53,550 nt of DNA from Clostridiales bacterium (GTDB lineage: Bacteria; Bacillota; Clostridia; Oscillospirales; Acutalibacteraceae): assembly GCA_024693205.1 (NCBI GenBank), contig JAILLJ010000042.1, positions 1-53,550 of the forward strand, in the 5' to 3' direction. Of the stretch, positions 33,723-42,042 are shown piece by piece (within the stretch, counting starts at the first letter, position 1; every line of letters begins with the position of its first letter). Under the pieces are notes generated by a model. The model searched no databases and was not told the DNA's origin. It was given only the letters and a program-made list of their open reading frames with translations. Position numbers and translations under genes: made by a program.

Positions 33723-34850
33723 ATGCTTGACAATAAAAAGATCTTGTTCGCAACGGGCGGCACGGGCGGCCATATAAACCCCGCCTTGGCCGTCGCCGGA
33801 CTTATCAGAGAACGCTACCCCTCCGCGCAGATATTATTTGTCGGCACGGCAGAAAAAATGGAATCACGTCTTGTTCCCGCCGCAGGATTCGATTTTAAAA
33901 CGATCGACATCAGCGGCTTTCAGCGTTCTTTGTCGCTTGAAAATATAAAACGCAATATCGGTACGGTAAGCAAGCTTTTAAGATCATCGTCCCAGGCAAA
34001 AAAGATATTGGAGGATTTTAAGCCCGACGTCGCGGTGGGCTTCGGCGGATATGTCAGCGGCCCCGTCCTCAGAATGGCGTCAAAGCTCGGGATCCCTACG
34101 GCCATCCATGAACAAAACGCATATCCCGGCGTTACCAACAAGACGCTCGCCAAAAGAGCCGACAGAGTAATGCTGACCGTCCCCGACGCCGAAAAATACC
34201 TCGATCCGAAAAATCCCTGTGTTATCACCGGTCTTCCCGTCCGCGGCGAGATAATCTCGGCTGACAGAGACATTTCGAGAGCCGAGCTCGGGATCGACCC
34301 CGACAAGCCGCTTATCCTCTCGATGGGCGGAAGCCTCGGCGCAAGGACGATAAACGAGGGAGTGACGGCGCTTATCGCCGCCAAACACAAGGACAACGAC
34401 TGCACCTTCCTCCACGCAACGGGTCAATACGGGAAATGGGTCCCGGGGAAGCTCGAAGAAATGGGCGTCGACCTCTCGACCGAAAAAAATATAATCATAA
34501 GAGAATATATCGACGACATGTACAGGTGTCTTGCCGCCGCGGATCTCGTGATAAGCCGCTCCGGCGCGTCGAGCCTCAGCGAAATAGAGGCGGCGGGCAA
34601 AGCCTCGATACTTATCCCCTCCCCCAACGTCGCAGAAAATCACCAGTACCACAACGCCATGGCGCTCGTCTCAAACGGCGCCGCGATAATGATAGAGGAA
34701 AAGGACTTCTCCGGAGAAAAGCTGATAAACGAAGTAAACGCTCTTCTGAAAGAGCCGGAAAGACTTAAAGAGCTCGGAGAAAACGCCAAAAAGTTAGCTG
34801 TTTTGAACGCCTCCGAAAAGATCATGGCTGTTATCGACGAAATAGCCTGA
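33723..34850 (+). CDS. murG: UDP-GlcNAc:lipid I GlcNAc transferase
   Basis: MurG adds GlcNAc to lipid I, giving lipid II, on the inner face of the membrane. With start ATG 33723 (AAAGGACATGATAAA upstream) the protein has 375 residues. It begins KILFATGGTGGHINPALA, contains IHEQNAYPGVTNKTLA, MGGSLGARTIN, and RSGASSLSEIEAAGKASILIP, all diagnostic of MurG. A longer open frame reaching back to 33261 lies inside ftsW and is not part of the gene. Confidence 0.96.
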   Translation: MLDNKKILFATGGTGGHINPALAVAGLIRERYPSAQILFVGTAEKMESRLVPAAGFDFKTIDISGFQRSLSLENIKRNIGTVSKLLRSSSQAKKILEDFKPDVAVGFGGYVSGPVLRMASKLGIPTAIHEQNAYPGVTNKTLAKRADRVMLTVPDAEKYLDPKNPCVITGLPVRGEIISADRDISRAELGIDPDKPLILSMGGSLGARTINEGVTALIAAKHKDNDCTFLHATGQYGKWVPGKLEEMGVDLSTEKNIIIREYIDDMYRCLAAADLVISRSGASSLSEIEAAGKASILIPSPNVAENHQYHNAMALVSNGAAIMIEEKDFSGEKLINEVNALLKEPERLKELGENAKKLAVLNASEKIMAVIDEIA

Positions 34851-34871
34851 CGCGTTCTTAATCATCCGCAC

Positions 34872-34900
34872 TTGACGGATACAGACGCAGCTGTTAAAAT
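34872..34900 (+). promoter_or_regulatory. Sigma-A promoter of ftsQ
   Basis: TTGACG (34872-34877), 17-nt spacer, TAAAAT (34895-34900), in the 146-bp gap between murG and ftsQ. It would allow ftsQ expression independent of the murein genes. Confidence 0.75.
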
Positions 34901-34996
34901 ATTACGGTATTCATTTGCGGCTGCGAAAAAGAAATAATGCTTTCCGCTCTCGGTGCGGATATAAAAAGACTTGCCATATAACGGGGGATGAAAAAG

Positions 34997-36214
34997 ATGA
35001 ATGAAAGTCCGAACAGAAACGGACATGCCGGCCCGCCGCCGAAAAGACCCGCGAGTAAACCGACATTGAGCCAAAAAACAGCGAGGCTCATTCTGACCGT
35101 ACTCGGTCAGGCTCCGAAAAAGAAGACGGCGCAGGATCCCCGTGCAAGGCGTACGCCGTCCGGAAATAACGGCGGATCCCGGGACAGACAGCGCAGAAAC
35201 GCTCAGGGCGGATATCCCAATGAATACGCAGCCCAGAGGCGGACGAGCCGTGAAGCCGCTCCTCCTCAAAGCGGTCGCGCTCCCGATAGAGGACAGGTAT
35301 CGCGAAGTCCCGCTCCTCAGGGCGCGAGACGTCCCATGACGCCCGAGGAGAGAAGGCGCTACTCGGCATACGTCCAAAAGAGAAGAAGAACGGCAAAGCT
35401 CATAAGAATAATGAAGATAGCCGTGCCGGTCGTTCTTTTCATCCTTCTTTTACTTATCCTTTCGCTCACGGTATTTTTCAAGATCAAAACCATCAACGTA
35501 ACGATGACCGATGATACCGTATATTCCGAAGAAGAGATCCAAAAGGGCTGCGGGATCAGATACGGCGAACACAATCTGTTTATGAGCGATATCGAGGTGA
35601 TTCGCCAAAGGCTCGAAAAAAGACTTCCCTATATCGGCAAAGCCGTCGTCAAGAGACATTTCCCCTCCTCGATAGACGTTACGGTAACTCCGACGATAAC
35701 CGCCGCGGCGATAGACTGCAAGAGCGGATATCTCCTTATCGACAAAAACGGAAAGATGCTTGAATTCACAAACGCCGTGCCGAAAGCCGTATTGATACTT
35801 CGCTGTACCGATAAATTCGACATCGACGTCGGCTCGATGATAAAATTCAAAAACGACGACCTGACGCTAAAGCTCTATAAGGAGATACTCGACGAGATAG
35901 AAAAAACAAAGATAAAGGATATAACGCTCGTAGATATTCGCGTTCCGCAATCAATAAAGCTGATGTATCAAAACAGGCTGACGCTTTATCTCGGCACAGA
36001 CACGATGCTCGAAAAGAAGCTCCTGACCGCCATAAAGACTTTAAGATATGAGGACGACGGCTCAAAGACAAAGACCGGCACTATCGACCTTCGTACTGTC
36101 GGCGTAGCATACGTCAAGGATACGGGCGAAAAAGAGGACGAAGCGTCCGACGACGGCGACGAAGCGGTCACCGAGGCCGAAAATTCCGGAGGAAATCAAA
36201 ACGAGGCGGCATAA
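34997..36214 (+). CDS. ftsQ: FtsQ/DivIB-type division protein with long cytoplasmic tail
   Basis: A bitopic divisome protein. The N-terminal 135 or so residues are basic, rich in Arg, Pro, Gln and Gly, and likely disordered in the cytoplasm. One membrane segment lies at about 139-161 (VPVVLFILLLLILSLTVFF), then a POTRA domain (about 163-235) and a beta domain, with an acidic disordered C-terminus (EKEDEASDDGDEAVTEAE). The long tail is unusual, since most homologues have 20-60 cytoplasmic residues. I chose ATG 34997 because GGGGG lies 9 nt upstream; ATG 34988 abuts that run. A promoter lies at 34872-34900. Confidence 0.88.
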   Translation: MNESPNRNGHAGPPPKRPASKPTLSQKTARLILTVLGQAPKKKTAQDPRARRTPSGNNGGSRDRQRRNAQGGYPNEYAAQRRTSREAAPPQSGRAPDRGQVSRSPAPQGARRPMTPEERRRYSAYVQKRRRTAKLIRIMKIAVPVVLFILLLLILSLTVFFKIKTINVTMTDDTVYSEEEIQKGCGIRYGEHNLFMSDIEVIRQRLEKRLPYIGKAVVKRHFPSSIDVTVTPTITAAAIDCKSGYLLIDKNGKMLEFTNAVPKAVLILRCTDKFDIDVGSMIKFKNDDLTLKLYKEILDEIEKTKIKDITLVDIRVPQSIKLMYQNRLTLYLGTDTMLEKKLLTAIKTLRYEDDGSKTKTGTIDLRTVGVAYVKDTGEKEDEASDDGDEAVTEAENSGGNQNEAA

Positions 36215-36270
36215 ATAACACCTTTTTTATTCTTTTACGATGAATTTTTTATTAAATATTAAAAAATCTC

Positions 36271-36299
36271 TTGTCTTTTCATTAAAAAGATGATATTAT
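36271..36299 (+). promoter_or_regulatory. Sigma-A promoter of ftsZ
   Basis: TTGTCT (36271-36276), 17-nt spacer, TATTAT (36294-36299), in the AT-rich gap between ftsQ and ftsZ, about 57 nt before the start codon. Confidence 0.8.
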
Positions 36300-36356
36300 T
36301 TTAATGTCTTATATTGAAAACAGTTATGTGGATAAACGGATTGGGAGGAACAACTA

Positions 36357-37604
36357 ATGGCGTTTGAAATTGACAATGATTTTGAGACCACCACGCAGAT
36401 AAAGGTTATCGGCGTAGGCGGCGGCGGCGGAAATGCCGTAAACAGGATGATATCCGCCGGAGTACTCGGCGCGGAATTTATCGCGGTAAATACGGACAAG
36501 CAAATTCTCACACATTCTCAGGCAACACATAAGATCCAGATCGGTGAAAAGGTCACGCGCGGCCAGGGCGCCGGCGGACGTCCCGAGGTAGGCGCAAAGG
36601 CGGCTGAGGAAAGTAAAGACATCATCTCCGACGCGCTCAAGGGAACCGATATGGTATTCATAACCGCCGGTATGGGCGGCGGAACGGGCACGGGAGCCGC
36701 TCCCGTGATCGCCCAGACAGCTAAGGATATGGGCATCCTCACTGTCGGCGTCGTCACGAAGCCCTTTAAATTCGAGGGAAAAATGCGCATGAATCAGGCG
36801 CAGGCAGGTATCTCCCGCCTCGCAGAGCATGTCGACAGCCTTATCGTTATCCCCAACGACAGACTTCGTTATATAACCGACCAGAAGATGAGCCTTGCTC
36901 AGGCTTTCGCAATGGCGGACGAGGTCCTTCTTCAGGGTGTCAGAAGCATATCCGAGCTTATCAAGGTTCCCGGATTTATCAATCTTGACTTTGCCGACGT
37001 TACGAGCGTCATGAAGGACGCCGGCTATGCCCATATGGGCGTTGGCCGCGCTTCCGGAAAAGACAAGGCGGACGTCGCAGCGAACGCCGCTGTTTCAAGT
37101 CCCCTTCTCGAGACTTCCATTTCCGGCGCGAAGGGCGTTATTATCAGCATAACCTCCTCCGAGGATATCGATCTTGAGGACGTCGAGCATGCCGCAGAGA
37201 TCATTACGGCTCAGGCGCATCCCGACGCCAACATCACATGGGGCGTTGCGTTCGATCCGGAGCTTAACGACGAAATGATAATCACAGTCGTCGCCACAGG
37301 TTTTGCGACAGACAGGACCGAAACAGCATCCGCGGCTGTCAGCAACTTCATGTCACAGGTACAGCAGGCTACCGAGGCTATCGAAGATCCCGACGCTCCC
37401 GTAGAGGTGCCGTCGTTCGGAACAAAAAAGCCGAAGCAGGAGACTCCGCCTCAGCCGAAGAAGCCCGCCGTAAAGCCCCCCGTTAAGTCAAAGGCCGCGG
37501 CAGGCGCTCCAAGCGAGCCCGCCGGTGATGCTCCGAAGGATCCCATTGAGGACGACGATTTTTATGTATTCCTCAACGATATAATCAAGAATAAGGGTAA
37601 ATAA
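36357..37604 (+). CDS. ftsZ: Cell division GTPase FtsZ
   Basis: FtsZ polymerises into the Z-ring at midcell. The 415-residue protein has the GTP-binding core [24 protein letters not shown], the tubulin signature [13 protein letters not shown], and the T7-loop region [20 protein letters not shown]. From about 318 a Pro/Lys/Ala-rich linker leads to the tail [17 protein letters not shown], which differs from the common IPxFLR-like peptide used to bind FtsA, SepF and others. GGGAGGAACAACTA precedes the ATG. The gene has its own promoter and a terminator. ftsA is not adjacent. Confidence 0.98.
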   Translation: MAFEIDNDFETTTQIKVIGVGGGGGNAVNRMISAGVLGAEFIAVNTDKQILTHSQATHKIQIGEKVTRGQGAGGRPEVGAKAAEESKDIISDALKGTDMVFITAGMGGGTGTGAAPVIAQTAKDMGILTVGVVTKPFKFEGKMRMNQAQAGISRLAEHVDSLIVIPNDRLRYITDQKMSLAQAFAMADEVLLQGVRSISELIKVPGFINLDFADVTSVMKDAGYAHMGVGRASGKDKADVAANAAVSSPLLETSISGAKGVIISITSSEDIDLEDVEHAAEIITAQAHPDANITWGVAFDPELNDEMIITVVATGFATDRTETASAAVSNFMSQVQQATEAIEDPDAPVEVPSFGTKKPKQETPPQPKKPAVKPPVKSKAAAGAPSEPAGDAPKDPIEDDDFYVFLNDIIKNKGK

Positions 37605-37637
37605 TCAGATCGCCGTAAAATTCAGCTAACAATAAAA

Positions 37638-37682
37638 AAGCTTCTCTTTCGAGTACAAGTTCGGAAGAGAAGCTTATTTTTT
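37638..37682. terminator. Bidirectional terminator after ftsZ
   Basis: AAGCTTCTCTT (37638-37648) pairs with AAGAGAAGCTT (37665-37675); T-run at 37677-37682 on the plus strand and TTTTTT on the minus strand after the same stem. It can serve ftsZ and the convergent metallophosphoesterase gene. It resembles the thiT terminator. Confidence 0.88.
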
Positions 37683-37700
37683 GTCAGCAAAAGCGGCTGT

Positions 37701-37724
37701 CGCATTTGTGCGGTGTTGCCTTAA
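37701..37724. repeat. Fragment of the TTAAGGCAAC element (24-bp end)
   Basis: These 24 bp (cgcatttgtgcggtgttgcc plus ttaa) are identical to 45166-45189, the right end of the 169-bp element. Only this end is present, so it is a solo end or remnant. Its TTAA supplies the stop codon of the metallophosphoesterase gene. Confidence 0.75.
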
Positions 37725-38668
37725 TGATCTAAAGCTATTTCTATCGGCGCGTCGTAATATGCGCCGTCAGCCGAATATCTCTGAAGGTCGATGCTGTCGT
37801 CGTCTATCGTTACGAGCGAGGCCGTCAGGACATTTGTCGACGTGTCGGACAGCGTGTTTTTGGAATAACCCACATATCCGAAATCGGAATATGTAAAGCT
37901 CAGCGTCTCTTCAGCATCTTTTCCGGCGACGGACAGCTTCTCGCCCTTTTGAAGAAGCACGACCGATCCGCCGATATAGTCGTCATAATCGCCGCTGTGG
38001 TTGTGGCCGAACATAAATACGATGTCGAGATCCTTGCCGTATTTGTTGATGACGTCAAACAGATATACAGCGTAGCAGTTGTCCTTGCCCGATTTTCTGT
38101 CCGTCGCGTGAAGCGGAACATGTGTCACGATGAACACCGGCTTTTTGTCCTCGTTTTTGACAAGTCCGGCAAGTACGCCGTCAAGCTCCTCGGCTGTCTT
38201 TTGTACTGTCTTTTTAGTCGTGGGAACTAAACCCTGGCTCCAGGGGAAGTTGTTCATCGGGATATTGTAGATATAGTACTCGTCGAACTCATACAGTCCC
38301 TTTTTTGAAAGTCCCTTTGCAAATCCGAAGTCGTGGTTGCCCTGAACGAAGATAAAGGGGATCGAGGAATTGTTCCATCTTTGTTGTACCGTTTCCTTGA
38401 TGGAATAGATCCCGAACGAGGAAACCATCGCTATTCCCATGAGCGTCTGGTAGTCGCCTCCGCAAACCACAAGTCCCGGCTCCTCGGGAACCTTTTCGAG
38501 GATCGCAGGAAGCACCGTTTCTCTCTCTCCGCCCTGATAGTCGGAAAAGAACAGGATCGTGTCGCCCGTATCCTTTGTCGTCGAAGGATTTACCCCGAAC
38601 GTCACGCTGCCCGAGATGAGAAGCGTAAGAAAAGTGAAAAATGCGATAAGTTTTTTGAAGATAACCAT
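37721..38668 (-). CDS. Secreted calcineurin-like metallophosphoesterase
   Basis: A 315-residue secreted phosphoesterase. A signal peptide or anchor lies at about 1-25 (LIAFFTFLTLLISGSVTFG). Metal motifs are FSDYQ (in place of the usual DxH), CGGDYQ (GGD motif), GNHDFG, THVPLH and GHNHSGD. The Gln replacing the first His is a notable change, but the other ligands are present. Substrates could be nucleotides, sugar phosphates or lipid phosphates. AAGGATGTCATT precedes the ATG. The stop codon lies exactly at the edge of a repeat-element end, so the natural C-terminus may have been altered. The gene lies 27 nt downstream of ispG. Confidence 0.83.
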   Translation of the reverse strand: MVIFKKLIAFFTFLTLLISGSVTFGVNPSTTKDTGDTILFFSDYQGGERETVLPAILEKVPEEPGLVVCGGDYQTLMGIAMVSSFGIYSIKETVQQRWNNSSIPFIFVQGNHDFGFAKGLSKKGLYEFDEYYIYNIPMNNFPWSQGLVPTTKKTVQKTAEELDGVLAGLVKNEDKKPVFIVTHVPLHATDRKSGKDNCYAVYLFDVINKYGKDLDIVFMFGHNHSGDYDDYIGGSVVLLQKGEKLSVAGKDAEETLSFTYSDFGYVGYSKNTLSDTSTNVLTASLVTIDDDSIDLQRYSADGAYYDAPIEIALDH

Positions 38669-38695
38669 AATGACATCCTTTCATTTATTTGATCT

Positions 38696-39748
38696 TTACA
38701 TTGCGTCTATTTCAGCCATCAGCTCGTCGACGATATCCTTTTCGTCCACCTTGCGGACGATCCTGCCCTTTTTGAATATCATCGCGCATCCGTCGCCGCC
38801 CGCTATGCCGATATCGGCGGCCGAAGCCTCTCCCGGGCCGTTTACGACGCATCCCATGACTGCTACCGTTATCGGCTTTTTGCAGCCGTCGAGACGTCTT
38901 TCGACTTCATTCGCGAGTGATATAAGGTCGATTTTTGTCCTGCCGCATGTCGGGCACGACACTATCCGCGGGCAGTCCGTCTTTAGATCAAGCGCCTTTA
39001 AAATATCGAAAGCGGCATAGACCTCCTTTATCGGGTCGTCGGTAAGAGACACCCTTATCGTATCGCCTATCCCCTTTGAAAGGAGCGAACCTATGCCTAT
39101 GCTCGACTTGACTATCCCCATGCGGTATGTACCCGCCTCGGTAACGCCTAAATGAAGCGGATAGTCGCACATGCCCGCAACCGTCTCATACGCTTCGATC
39201 ATCCTCAAAACGTCGGAGGATTTTATCGAGATGACTATATCGTTAAAGTCAAACTTTTCGAGAAGTCCGACATGGCGCATCGCGCTTTCCGCCATGGCCT
39301 CGGGCGTCGCGCCGCCGTATTTTGAAAGAAGATCCTTTTCGACCGAGCCGGAATTGACGCCTATGCGTATCGGTATGTTTTTAAGGCGGCAAATATCGGC
39401 GACAGCCTTGACTTTATCGTCGGAGCCGATGTTGCCGGGATTTATCCTTATCTTATCTACGCCCGCATTTGCGGCCTCTATTGCGAGCTTATAGTCGAAA
39501 TGGATATCGGCTACTATGGGAACGGAAACGGCGTTTTTGAGCGCCTCAACGAGCTTTATCGCGTTCATATCCGGCACAGCCGTCCTGATAAGCTGACAGC
39601 CCGCTTTCTGTAGCTCGACAGCCTGTTTTACGCTGCCTTCGATATCATACGCGGGTCTGTTCAGCATCGACTGAACGACTATCGGAGCGTCGCCACCTAT
39701 CGTGAGATCTCCTACTCTGACTTTGCGGCTCTCTCTTCTTTTTATCAA
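38696..39748 (-). CDS. ispG: 4-hydroxy-3-methylbut-2-enyl diphosphate synthase
   Basis: IspG (GcpE) catalyses the iron-sulfur step of the methylerythritol phosphate pathway to isoprenoids. The 350-residue protein starts RRESRKVRVGDLTIGGDAPIVVQSM and has the TIM barrel (RINPGNIG), and the cluster-binding C-terminal part with CPTCGRTKID and GCVVNGPGEA. The start is TTG 39748, overlapping the rseP stop as TTGA, with AGGTG upstream, so it is coupled to rseP. Together with dxr, uppS and cdsA it supplies undecaprenyl carrier and lipid precursors. Confidence 0.96.
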   Translation of the reverse strand: MIKRRESRKVRVGDLTIGGDAPIVVQSMLNRPAYDIEGSVKQAVELQKAGCQLIRTAVPDMNAIKLVEALKNAVSVPIVADIHFDYKLAIEAANAGVDKIRINPGNIGSDDKVKAVADICRLKNIPIRIGVNSGSVEKDLLSKYGGATPEAMAESAMRHVGLLEKFDFNDIVISIKSSDVLRMIEAYETVAGMCDYPLHLGVTEAGTYRMGIVKSSIGIGSLLSKGIGDTIRVSLTDDPIKEVYAAFDILKALDLKTDCPRIVSCPTCGRTKIDLISLANEVERRLDGCKKPITVAVMGCVVNGPGEASAADIGIAGGDGCAMIFKKGRIVRKVDEKDIVDELMAEIDAM

Positions 39749-40848
39749 ACGAGCTCACCTCTCACAAGCTTCAGGATATCGGAGAACGAAACTGCCGCCA
39801 TAAGCGCGAGAAGCAGTATAAGCCCCACCGCGTGGACCCACTTCTCGTATTTCTGATTCATCTTTTTGCGGCGGATAAGCTCTATAAAGAGGAAGAGCAG
39901 TCTGCCGCCGTCGAGCGCGGGTATCGGAAGAAGATTGAATATACCGATATTTATGGTGATAAGCGACATCATCGTGAGTATCGGCGTCAGGTCGACCTTA
40001 GTCGTCATCTTGGCGGCTTCGGCTATAAACGTCACCGTACCAATCGGCCCCGAAAGGTCGGAGAAGCCGTAGCGTCCCGTGATAAGGTCAAAGAGACTTA
40101 TCCAGACCATTCGCGCTATCGAGATTGACTGTAAGACCGAATATTTGGCGACCGATAAGACCGTAGGCTTTACGCCGACGACGATAAAGTCGAATATGAT
40201 CGTCTGTTTGCCGTCCTCGCTTTTCTTTGTATCGAATTTTATTCCGTCGAGAGCTACCTTTTTACCGTCTCTCTCAACGACAAAATCCATGACTCCGTCC
40301 TTGTCGCGCGACATGAGGAAGGAGACGTCGTACTGTGAAAAAACGTGTCTGCCGTTTATTTTTCTTATTAAGTCATCCTTTTCGAGACCGTAGTTCACGC
40401 TGACGGCGTTTTCCTGAAAGCCGTATATCCTTTGAGTTCCGATGAGGTCCTCCTGCGTCAGCATTACGGCGACGATCAAAAATCCTATTATAAGGTTGAA
40501 CACGGCGCCTGCCGCGACGATTATGATTTTTTTCCACGTCTTGGCGTTTCCGAACGCCCTTTCGTCATCGCTGTCCTCGTCCTCGCCCTCCATGGCGACA
40601 TATCCGCCTATCGGAAAGGCTCTCAACGCGTAGAGCGTTTCGCCCCTCTGCTTTTTAAAAAAGGCGGGGCCCATGCCTATCGCAAATTCATTTACCTTGA
40701 CCTTGAACAGCTTGGCAAAAAGGAAGTGTCCGAGCTCGTGTGAAAAAATGATAAAGCCGAACAGGAGTATTGCAAAAAGTATCGGCCACACCTTGCTCCA
40801 GACAGTTGCCGCCGTAGTTAAAAAGGTTGACAAAGAGAGAAATTCCAT
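39745..40848 (-). CDS. rseP: Site-2 intramembrane protease RseP/RasP
   Basis: A zinc intramembrane protease of 367 residues that cleaves anti-sigma factors and signal peptide remnants. The active site HELGH is at 37-41 in the first main membrane segment; a PDZ domain lies in the middle (about 130-230), and the third metal ligand is in NLLPIPALDGGRLL near 310. Length and order match the family. It lies 35 nt downstream of dxr and overlaps the ispG start. Confidence 0.95.
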   Translation of the reverse strand: MEFLSLSTFLTTAATVWSKVWPILFAILLFGFIIFSHELGHFLFAKLFKVKVNEFAIGMGPAFFKKQRGETLYALRAFPIGGYVAMEGEDEDSDDERAFGNAKTWKKIIIVAAGAVFNLIIGFLIVAVMLTQEDLIGTQRIYGFQENAVSVNYGLEKDDLIRKINGRHVFSQYDVSFLMSRDKDGVMDFVVERDGKKVALDGIKFDTKKSEDGKQTIIFDFIVVGVKPTVLSVAKYSVLQSISIARMVWISLFDLITGRYGFSDLSGPIGTVTFIAEAAKMTTKVDLTPILTMMSLITINIGIFNLLPIPALDGGRLLFLFIELIRRKKMNQKYEKWVHAVGLILLLALMAAVSFSDILKLVRGELV

Positions 40849-40883
40849 CTGATCTCCGCCTTTCGCTTATCTTTCGCCGATCT

Positions 40884-42032
40884 CTACCGAAGCTTCGCCG
40901 CCTCGGCGTTTACGTATTCCCTCATCAAAATGTCCGTCTCAATGACGTCTTCAAGCGTATAATCCTTCGTTTCAGGGACGTATTCAGACGCCCTTTCGAC
41001 CAATTCGGGAATATCCGTAAAACCGATCGTCCCCTGTCTGAAAAGGAGATTTGCCGCTTCGTTGGCGGAATTTACCGCCGCCGGATAAAGACCGCCCTTC
41101 ATTATCGCCCTCTTACATATGTTTATGCAGGGAAACGCGTCGTAGTCAGGCTCCTCAAATGTAAGCGTTCCCCAATCCGAAAGCTTTAATTCCTTTACCG
41201 GAGAAGGATATCTTTCGGGATATGTCAGCGCGTACTGAATTGGTATCCTCATATCCGGAACTCCGAGCTGAGCTATGACGGAATTGTCGCAGTATTCCAC
41301 AAGGGAGTGAACGACGCTCTGACGGTGAACGACGATATCGACGTCGGAAGGCTCTACGTCAAACAGCCACACCGCCTCGATAAGCTCGAGCCCCTTGTTC
41401 ATCATCGTCGCGGAATCTATCGTTATCTTGGCTCCCATCGACCAGTTTGGGTGAGAAAGCGCCTGTTTCAGCGTAACATTTTTAAGCTCTTCCTTCGTTT
41501 TACCGAAAAACGGTCCGCCGGACGCCGTTAAGATTATCTTTTTTACCTCCGACTTTCGCGCCATGCCCTGCATCGACTGGAATATCGCGGAGTGTTCGCT
41601 GTCGACGGGAAGTATAGGGATATTTCTTTCCCTTGCGCTCTCCGTCACGAGCCGTCCGCCTGCGACGAGCGTCTCCTTGTTTGCGAGAGCTATCTTATTT
41701 CCTGCATATATCGCAGACAGCGTCGGCTCAAGTCCCGCCATGCCGACGACGCCGTTCAGCACCGTGTCGGTATCGAGCGCAGCGCACTCGCATACTCCCT
41801 CGACGCCCGACAACACCTTAACCGGCAAATCGGAGACGCGTATTTTAAGCTCGGCAGCCGCTCCCTCGTCGGACATGGCGGCATAGCCGGGCCTGAATTT
41901 TCGTATCTGATCTTCTATTATATCAACATTTTTATTGGCCGTAAGAGCCGATATTTCAAAGCCCCGAAGGGTTGCTACCTCCAGAGCCTGTGTTCCTATC
42001 GAGCCTGTCGAACCGAGAACAGTCAGCTTCAA
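40884..42032 (-). CDS. dxr: 1-deoxy-D-xylulose 5-phosphate reductoisomerase
   Basis: Dxr converts DXP to methylerythritol phosphate with NADPH, the committed step of the MEP pathway. The 382-residue protein has the dinucleotide fold TVLGSTGSIGTQALEV near the N-terminus, ALANKETLVAGG, PVDSEHSAIFQ, LTASGGPF, HPNWSMGAKITIDSATMMNKGLELIEA and VHRQSVVHSLVEY, all diagnostic. GGAAGTGAATACTTCATC precedes the ATG. cdsA ends 10 nt upstream. Confidence 0.97.
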   Translation of the reverse strand: MKLTVLGSTGSIGTQALEVATLRGFEISALTANKNVDIIEDQIRKFRPGYAAMSDEGAAAELKIRVSDLPVKVLSGVEGVCECAALDTDTVLNGVVGMAGLEPTLSAIYAGNKIALANKETLVAGGRLVTESARERNIPILPVDSEHSAIFQSMQGMARKSEVKKIILTASGGPFFGKTKEELKNVTLKQALSHPNWSMGAKITIDSATMMNKGLELIEAVWLFDVEPSDVDIVVHRQSVVHSLVEYCDNSVIAQLGVPDMRIPIQYALTYPERYPSPVKELKLSDWGTLTFEEPDYDAFPCINICKRAIMKGGLYPAAVNSANEAANLLFRQGTIGFTDIPELVERASEYVPETKDYTLEDVIETDILMREYVNAEAAKLR

Positions 42033-42042
42033 GATGAAGTAT

